Assembly (NCBI GenBank): GCA_021795095.1
Contig: JAJYPU010000020.1
Span: 1-19,492, forward strand
Length of the DNA: 19,492 nt
From: Actinomycetes bacterium
GTDB lineage: Bacteria > Actinomycetota > Acidimicrobiia > Acidimicrobiales > RAAP-2
Direction of reading: 5' to 3'
The position numbers and the translations under genes are program-made. The notes beneath the pieces are model-generated. The model was not told where the DNA came from and made no database searches. It saw only the letters and a list, made by a program, of their open reading frames with translations. Numbering within the stretch: the first letter of the stretch is position 1; every line of letters begins with the position of its first letter. Shown here in pieces: positions 15,601 to 19,492 of the stretch.

Positions 15601-16290
15601 GACCTCGCGCACGGTGATGGCGAAGTGCGAGAACGTGCCTGACTGACACCGCAGTCGCGCTTCGAAACTCGTCACGTGAAGTCGCTCGAGTTCGTCGGAC
15701 CAGCGAGGGATATCCAGCGTGTCGTCGGGGTGGAGCAGGTCAACGGCGTCGACACCTTCGAGTTCGAGAGGCGTCCAGCCCAGCACCGCGTGGCTCGAAG
15801 GAGACGCCCACCGGATCCGTGTGTCGAGGTCGGTCTGGAATACGACGTCCGACGCGTTCTCGGCGACGAGACGATAGCGTTCGAGGAGCCGCGTTCGCTC
15901 GGTGACGTCTCGCCAGGAGATTGACAGCACGTCGCCGATACGACCGGCGCGCAAATCGAGCGCGATGGTCTCGCCACTACGCCAGTCCTGGTGGGGGTAG
16001 GCGGCGAACTCCAGCGTCTCACCGGTCTCTGCGACACGTACTAAGTGGTCCCAAAGGGCGTGCTCGGTCGCATGCGGATCAACGTCGCGATAGCGACGTC
16101 CGATAAGCTGCTCCACCTCAAAACCCAAGTCATGTGCCGCCGCTGTGTTGACAGCGGCGAACTCGAAGTCCACGGGCGTTTGATTGACCCCGTAGACAAC
16201 GGTCACAATCACTCGCGGGTCGAACTCAGTGTCGAGCACTGCGCGCGGGGTCGCCAACGAACCGTGTTCGAGGCGCATGTACTCACTCAC
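12667..16290 (-). CDS. Multi-PAS/GAF cyclic di-GMP phosphodiesterase (EAL domain)
   Basis: A 1207-residue cytosolic signalling protein with no membrane segment, reading as PAS (about 25-130), PAS (138-250), PAS (262-375), PAS (388-500), GAF (505-670), PAS (685-800), GAF (815-975), EAL (985-1207). EAL hydrolyses c-di-GMP to pGpG; the metal and catalytic residues I can place are all there: EAL 1012-1014, Asn1063 in LNFSP, Glu1088 in IEITE, Asp1116-Asp1117 in VDDAGAGYAGL, Lys1137 in VVKLD, Glu1173 in GEGIET, Gln1193 in GQGYFF. There is no GGDEF domain, so it should only degrade c-di-GMP. The start is GTG 16290 with GGGG 4 bases before it; ATG 16278 is the alternative. PAS ligands are unknown. 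It converges with the methyltransferase operon, the stop codons overlapping by 3 bases. Confidence 0.88.
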   Translation of the reverse strand: MSEYMRLEHGSLATPRAVLDTEFDPRVIVTVVYGVNQTPVDFEFAAVNTAAAHDLGFEVEQLIGRRYRDVDPHATEHALWDHLVRVAETGETLEFAAYPHQDWRSGETIALDLRAGRIGDVLSISWRDVTERTRLLERYRLVAENASDVVFQTDLDTRIRWASPSSHAVLGWTPLELEGVDAVDLLHPDDTLDIPRWSDELERLHVTSFEARLRCQSGTFSHFAITVREVTSDAGVTELIGSIHNIDLEVAERQRARLLSERYQLIAENSLDVVVVGEPNGRIVWIFDTVRQLLGWRPDEMIGHNTDEFIHPEDLPTANASRSQMREGSRIAVEVRMRRADGTYRWVAVSGRDVPDESGLNITRIVSWRDADAEIAQRVAMAESEAQYRLLAENASDVIWRTDLAGNIEWVSPSVSQMLGWRPDELIGRAVSELLNEDDNAVRTQARMAVARGAAVDAFECQYRTASGGQRWMRTELHGLVDESGQFRGVVASLHDIEALVQRRRAFNALAIGNAILVRAVSDHDLLNQLCQNLVDEGGYLFAWYGRPVHDEDQSIAVVASSREHQDYLDSIVLSWGDNEFGQGPAGRSLRVGETFFVNDLNSSANYVPWAKLATGRRFRSSIGIPVFVDGFLDGAFSVYASETNAFDVATITTLEELALQVGIGLQRLREQERLAQALHESNLLNTAIGQAAETVLVTDATGRILYANPATTATSGYTTTELIGSSPSIFASGVHRPDFYRELWSSLNRGQSWHGVITNRRKSGELYDEETTISPVYGDANEVMAYVAVKRDLSVERRLEAHVNRGNRDAQDLANLMREVRPSDSLETTAAAFCQALLGLNFVDAAALFVRRRDENFVVGGSAGVSLTELEPGRDVEVLNPAMFLARSIEGAWWVDLAEPGSFVNEPLVRAITSAGIETVTIAPVRWDGEIVGLLATGSRDRASVPFTPTRLPLYEELGSFAGGLVGSQVETARYRDTTKAMIHTIIEAKLFHPVFQPVVALNNGSVVGYEALTRFKDGQRPDEHFAIAASVDMGVELEVACARAAVHDATRLPSDSWLSLNFSPTVAAGEQAHEIIVGANRTVAIEITEHARIDNFDEIRRAVAAVSGCQLFVDDAGAGYAGLHHILELRPDVVKLDISLVRDIDHDPARQALVSGMRHFADLTGTRLLGEGIETAAEAETLRSLGVDLGQGYFFGRPARVEDLR
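14791..15879 (-). repeat. Three tandem PAS modules, intragenic duplication
   Basis: Within the EAL protein the phrase Y(R/Q)L(V/I/L)AEN(A/S)xDV recurs at residues 139, 263 and 388, and each is followed about 28 residues later by LGW(T/R)P(L/D)E. The period is 124-125 residues (about 375 bp). This points to duplication of one PAS module with later divergence. Confidence 0.7.
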
Positions 16291-16418
16291 GCAGCCCCGC
16301 TATCGCGCGAGCACGCCGAAATAGGAGCGACACATCACACTCACTATGACTACTACCGAAACCGGTGAATTGGAACAGCGCTTCCTGTGAGTTCGTTGAG
16401 AGGGAGCGACGTATCCAT
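16291..16418. other. Non-coding gap between the oxidoreductase operon and the EAL gene
   Basis: 128 bases between two - strand genes. I find no hairpin with a T tract to end the oxidoreductase operon and no convincing promoter for the EAL gene; the best pair on the - strand (TTCACC, 17 bases, TAGTGA) is weak. The composition is less GC-rich than the flanking genes, as expected of a promoter region. Confidence 0.4.
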
Positions 16419-18044
16419 CTAGATCAGTTCCGGGACCATCTCGATAGCTCCGCAGGGGCACTCGCGCACGCAGATCCCGCATCCCTTGCAGAAGTCGTAG
16501 TTGAACTGGTACTTCACCTCGCCGCCGAGCTTGATCACCGCGTTGTCGGGACAGACCCCGAAGCAGTTGTCGCACTCGAAGCAGTTGCCGCACGAGAGGC
16601 AACGACGCGCCTCGAACAGGGCGTTCTCCTCGGTGAGTCCGCCGATGACCTCTTCGAAGTTGGTCTGGCGGCGGATGCGCTCGAGTTCGGGCCGCTCGGT
16701 CCGGGGTGCGTCGGCGTAGTACCACGTGTTGAGGTGGTCGGCGGTCGCGAGGTCGTGGCGGTCACCACTGACGAAATCCACGTTGCGCAGCCACGCGTCG
16801 ATGCCGCGCGCCGCACGCTTGCCGTGGCCGACCGCGACCGTGGCGGTCCGGTCAGAGGGCGCGGCGTCGCCGCCGGCGAAGACGCCGCCCTCGTTGGTCA
16901 TCATCGTGGTCGCCACCTGGACGACGCCGTCTCGCACCTCGACGTTGTCGTTACCCTCGAGCAACGACAGGTCGGTGTCCTGCCCGAGGGCGAGCACGAG
17001 GGAGTCCGCGTCGAGTTCCTCGTACTCACCGGTCGGCTCGGGGAAGCCGTCGGCGTTGAGGCGCATCTTCTCCAAGACGAGCCGCTCGTGTTCGAAGCGT
17101 TCGACGGTGGAGAGCCAGCGCACGGTGACGCCCTCACCGAGGGCTTGCTCCACCTCTTCGGCGTGGGCGGGCATCTTGTCGCGATTGCGTCGGTAGACGA
17201 TCACCGCGTCGGTCGCGCCGAGTCGACGGGCGGTGCGCGCGGCGTCGAGCGCGGTGTCGCCGCCGCCGTAGACGACGACTCGGCGTCCGAGCATGGGTGG
17301 ATCCTCGTCGGCGACCTGGTGGAGGAAGGACACGGCGTCGATCACCTTGGAGGAGTCACCGGCCGGGATGTTCACCCGCTTGCCGAGCTGGGCGCCGACG
17401 GCGAGGAACACAGCGTCGAACCCGCTCTCGCGGCGTTCGGCGTCGATGTCGTGGACCGTGTGGTTGACCACTACCTCGACGCCCATGTCGATGATGCGCG
17501 CGATCTCGGCGTCGAGGATCGCGCGGGGGAGTCGGTAGGCCGGGATGCCGTAGCGGAGCATCCCACCGAGCTTGGGCGAGGAGTCGACGAGGCGCACCTG
17601 GTGCCCGATCAGGCGCAGGTGATAGGCGGCGCTGAGCCCGGCCGGACCGGCCCCCACGACGAGTACGCGCTTGCCGGTGTCGGGACCCGCGGTGGGCAGT
17701 GACCAGCCGTGCTCGATGGCCGTGTCGCCGAGGAACCGCTCGACGGCGTTGATGCCGACCGCCTCGTCGACCTGGACCCGGTTGCACGCGCTCTCACAGG
17801 GGTGGAAGCAGACGCGTCCCATGATGGCCGGTAGGGGGTTGTTCTCGACGAGTTTTCGCCACGCGGCCTCGTAGCCACCCGACTCCGCCTCGTAGAGCCA
17901 GCCCTGGATGTTTTCACCGGCGGGGCAGGCGTCGTTGCACGGCGGGAGCCGGTCGACGTAGACGGGTCGCTCGACCCGCCAGGAGCCGGTGTGGTTCGCG
18001 CGGCTGGTGCCGACGTCGAGGGTGATCGCGAAGGGCCGATCCAT
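16419..18044 (-). CDS. GltD-like FAD/NAD(P) oxidoreductase fused to a two-cluster ferredoxin
   Basis: A 541-residue electron-transfer subunit. Order: an N-terminal iron-sulfur domain like glutamate synthase small subunit (Cys36, Cys40, Cys79, Cys83, Cys87, followed by VQVDEAVGINAVERF), FAD Rossmann motif VLVVGAGPAGLSAAYHL (127-143), LRYGIPAYRLP, NAD(P)-binding motif VVVYGGGDTALDAARTARR (256-274), FAGGDAA (389-395), and a C-terminal ferredoxin domain with cysteines 482, 485, 488, 491, 494, 498 and then CKGCGICVRECP (519-530). Starting one base within the stop of the oxidoreductase beta gene (TAATG), with AGAGGA 6 bases upstream, it is evidently a subunit of that enzyme. The ferredoxin end resembles the delta subunit (PorD), which would take electrons from the TPP subunit and pass them through FAD to NAD(P)+, or the reverse. 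True glutamate synthase is unlikely, since no large subunit is nearby. Confidence 0.85.
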   Translation of the reverse strand: MDRPFAITLDVGTSRANHTGSWRVERPVYVDRLPPCNDACPAGENIQGWLYEAESGGYEAAWRKLVENNPLPAIMGRVCFHPCESACNRVQVDEAVGINAVERFLGDTAIEHGWSLPTAGPDTGKRVLVVGAGPAGLSAAYHLRLIGHQVRLVDSSPKLGGMLRYGIPAYRLPRAILDAEIARIIDMGVEVVVNHTVHDIDAERRESGFDAVFLAVGAQLGKRVNIPAGDSSKVIDAVSFLHQVADEDPPMLGRRVVVYGGGDTALDAARTARRLGATDAVIVYRRNRDKMPAHAEEVEQALGEGVTVRWLSTVERFEHERLVLEKMRLNADGFPEPTGEYEELDADSLVLALGQDTDLSLLEGNDNVEVRDGVVQVATTMMTNEGGVFAGGDAAPSDRTATVAVGHGKRAARGIDAWLRNVDFVSGDRHDLATADHLNTWYYADAPRTERPELERIRRQTNFEEVIGGLTEENALFEARRCLSCGNCFECDNCFGVCPDNAVIKLGGEVKYQFNYDFCKGCGICVRECPCGAIEMVPELI

Positions 18045-19066
18045 TAGGCGTCCTCTCGGTTATCGAGTTCGTCGCGCTCGGGCGCCAACCCGTAGCGCGC
18101 GATGTTGGCGTCGGCGATGGCCTGGAGACGCGCGACGATGTCGGGGCGGCCCTTGGCGCCGAACAGGTGGGCGTAGCGACGCTGGAGCTTGAGGTACTCC
18201 TCGACCGGCGCGAGTCGGCGGATGTGCGAGACGTTGGTGACGACGCCGTGCTCGGCCTCGAAGACGGGGAAGAGGCCCGTCTCCTTGGCCAACCGAGCGA
18301 GGTGGATCGTGTCGTTGGACGCCGAGCCCCACCCGAGCGGGCAGGGCACGAAGACGTGCAGGTAGCGGGCCCCGCGAAAGCTCATCGCCCGCTCGACCTT
18401 GCGTTCGAGGTCGTGCAGGTCCGCGACGGTCGCGGTCGCGACGTAGGGGATGTCGTGGGCCATCGCGATTCGGGGCAGGTCCTTGCCCTGGCCGAACCCG
18501 TTGCCTGGCTCGGCGCCCACGACGTCGGTGGTTGCGGTGCGCGCCGCCGGCGGCGTCGCGGCCGAGCGCTGGACGCCGGTGTTCATGTACCCCTCGTTGT
18601 CGTAGCAGATGAAGAGCACGTCGTCGTTGCGCTCGAACATGCCCGACAGCGTGCCAAAGCCGATGTCGACGGTCCCGCCGTCGCCGGCCTGGCCGACGAC
18701 GCGAACGTCACTGCGCCCCTTCACGCGCATCGCTGCGGCGACCCCGGTCGCGACCGCGGGCGCATTGCCGAAGAGCGAGTGCAGCCACGGGATGCGCCAG
18801 GACGTCTCGGGGTACGGGGTGGAGAAGACCTCGAGACACCCCGTCGCGTTGACGGCGAGCAGCTGACCGTTGGTCGCGCGCATCGCCGCGTCGAGCGCGT
18901 AGCGCGCACCGAGCGCCTCACCGCACCCCTGGCACGCGCGGTGTCCAGAGTCGATCGAGTTCGTCCGGTGCGGGCTCGATTGAACGGTGCGGTCGTCGGC
19001 GCTCAGCAGCCGGTTCCCGACGGCGAAGCTGCCGACCTGGTAGAAGTGGACGCGCTGTTCACTCAC
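18044..19066 (-). CDS. porB: 2-oxoacid:ferredoxin oxidoreductase beta subunit (PorB type)
   Basis: The TPP and iron-sulfur subunit of a pyruvate/2-oxoacid oxidoreductase, which forms acyl-CoA and CO2 from 2-oxoacid and CoA with low-potential electrons. It has 340 residues, normal size. GHRACQGCGEALGARYA gives Cys45 and Cys48; Cys77 (NATGCLEVFSTPYPETSW) and Cys242 (VFVPCPLGW) complete the four ligands of a [4Fe-4S] cluster. The TPP motif runs from AGDGGTVDIGFGTLSG (127-142) to CYDNEGYMNTGVQRS (154-168). The start GTG 19066 overlaps the alpha-subunit stop (GTGA), with AGAGGA upstream. Family members act on pyruvate, 2-oxoisovalerate, 2-oxoglutarate or arylglyoxylates; sequence alone does not say which, so the symbol is provisional. 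Confidence 0.87.
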   Translation of the reverse strand: MSEQRVHFYQVGSFAVGNRLLSADDRTVQSSPHRTNSIDSGHRACQGCGEALGARYALDAAMRATNGQLLAVNATGCLEVFSTPYPETSWRIPWLHSLFGNAPAVATGVAAAMRVKGRSDVRVVGQAGDGGTVDIGFGTLSGMFERNDDVLFICYDNEGYMNTGVQRSAATPPAARTATTDVVGAEPGNGFGQGKDLPRIAMAHDIPYVATATVADLHDLERKVERAMSFRGARYLHVFVPCPLGWGSASNDTIHLARLAKETGLFPVFEAEHGVVTNVSHIRRLAPVEEYLKLQRRYAHLFGAKGRPDIVARLQAIADANIARYGLAPERDELDNREDA

Positions 19067-19492
19067 GATCGGTCCTCTCGGTTGTGACGCAGGTCTCGCA
19101 GCACGTTCTCGGCGAACGGCCCCGATCGGCGGGTGCGAGCCATACGCGCACGTTCGCGCTCGATGATGCCCTCGTCGAGGTCGAGGAAGGTGAGCGCCTC
19201 CAGCTCGCCGCGAATCGCCTGGCCGATCATCGACTCGATCGAGTGCTGGGCGATCGGCCGGCCGCCGAGCCCCGCGATGACCGTGTTGAGCACCGCCGAC
19301 GAGCCGAGCGTGGCCATCGAGACGTCAGTCGCGAGGACCCCGCCCATGCCGAGGCTGAAGGCCTTCTCGACGACGATGACGCGCGAGGCGTTCGCCAGCG
19401 CGGCACGCACCGCCTCGATGGGGAACGGTCGGAACGACGTGATGCCGAGCACACCGACGCGCTCACCGCCGTCTCGCAGGTGGTCGACGGCG
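19063..19492 (-). CDS. porA: 2-oxoacid:ferredoxin oxidoreductase alpha subunit (PorA type), 3' part
   Basis: The C-terminal 143 residues; the gene runs off the right edge, so its start and the TPP-domain I part are missing. The frame is open from 19492, ahead of the internal GTG at 19452, and reads AVDHLRDGGERVGVLGITSFRPFP, then VIVVEKAFSLGMGGVLATDV and VLNTVIAGLGGRPI. This is the transketolase C-terminal-like domain that ends PorA: the RPFP motif, the 'VVVxxR/K' strand with G-rich loop, and the GLGGR motif. A tail with FLDLDEGIIERERARMARTRRSGPFAENVLRDL follows. It is translationally coupled to the beta subunit by a 4-base overlap. A gamma subunit gene would be expected further upstream or fused. 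Confidence 0.83.
   Translation of the reverse strand, partial: AVDHLRDGGERVGVLGITSFRPFPIEAVRAALANASRVIVVEKAFSLGMGGVLATDVSMATLGSSAVLNTVIAGLGGRPIAQHSIESMIGQAIRGELEALTFLDLDEGIIERERARMARTRRSGPFAENVLRDLRHNREDRS

Noticed and set aside
16365..17702. A 445-codon open frame on the + strand opposite the GltD-like gene
   Set aside because: Its composition mirrors the complement of the real gene, whose FAD, NAD and cysteine motifs are intact; no ribosome site or motif supports it.
16419..18044. Annotation as glutamate synthase small subunit (gltD)
   Set aside because: The core matches, but no large subunit is near, a two-cluster ferredoxin is fused at the C terminus, and it is coupled to an oxidoreductase beta subunit.
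18167..19087. A 306-codon open frame on the + strand opposite porB
   Set aside because: It is a shadow of porB, which carries the TPP and four-cysteine motifs; the translation is low-complexity and Val/Glu/Arg-rich.
1..19492. tRNA, rRNA, CRISPR array, transposase, integrase or phage genes
   Set aside because: None was seen on reading either strand; no regularly spaced repeats or terminal inverted repeats with direct duplications were found.

Overview
The window is GC-rich, almost fully coding DNA with frequent GTG starts and 1-20 bp gene overlaps. Gene content fits a high-GC actinobacterium: an actinobacterial-type PrpD, an IclR regulator, and a CaiB-type CoA-transferase next to an HMG-CoA-lyase-like gene. 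An anaerobic-type 2-oxoacid:ferredoxin oxidoreductase would fit a lineage such as Acidimicrobiia, but that placement is inference; there is no rRNA or other marker here. I see no tRNA, rRNA, CRISPR array, insertion sequence or phage gene.

Layout. 1-186 is the 3' end of a NifX/NifB-type iron-molybdenum-cluster-binding protein. 187-531 is a regulatory region holding a consensus -35 box inside a 7-bp dyad. 532-5318 is a complete ABC importer of the branched-chain amino acid (HAAT/Liv) family in the order permease, permease, ATPase, ATPase, secreted binding protein. It is closed by a perfect 18-bp-stem hairpin at 5335-5374. 5457-12670 is a second + strand operon of seven tightly packed genes: CaiB/BaiF CoA-transferase, a divergent HMG-CoA-lyase-like enzyme, an IclR regulator, PrpD (2-methylcitrate dehydratase), PrpB (2-methylisocitrate lyase) and two unrelated SAM methyltransferases. 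12667-19492 lies on the - strand: a 1207-residue five-PAS/two-GAF/EAL c-di-GMP phosphodiesterase, and upstream of it the end of an operon for a 2-oxoacid oxidoreductase (alpha end, beta, and a GltD-like flavoprotein fused to a two-cluster ferredoxin).

How the parts may work together (inference). The importer brings in an amino acid or a small organic acid. The oxidoreductase could convert 2-oxoacids to acyl-CoA and pass electrons to NAD(P) through its flavoprotein. PrpD and PrpB would take a C7 tricarboxylate (the propionyl-CoA route) to pyruvate and succinate. No methylcitrate synthase (PrpC) is present. Its usual place is taken by a CoA-transferase and a DRE-TIM-fold enzyme whose active site differs from true HMG-CoA lyase, so the operon may serve a variant methylcitrate-type pathway or catabolism of a branched dicarboxylic or tricarboxylic acid.
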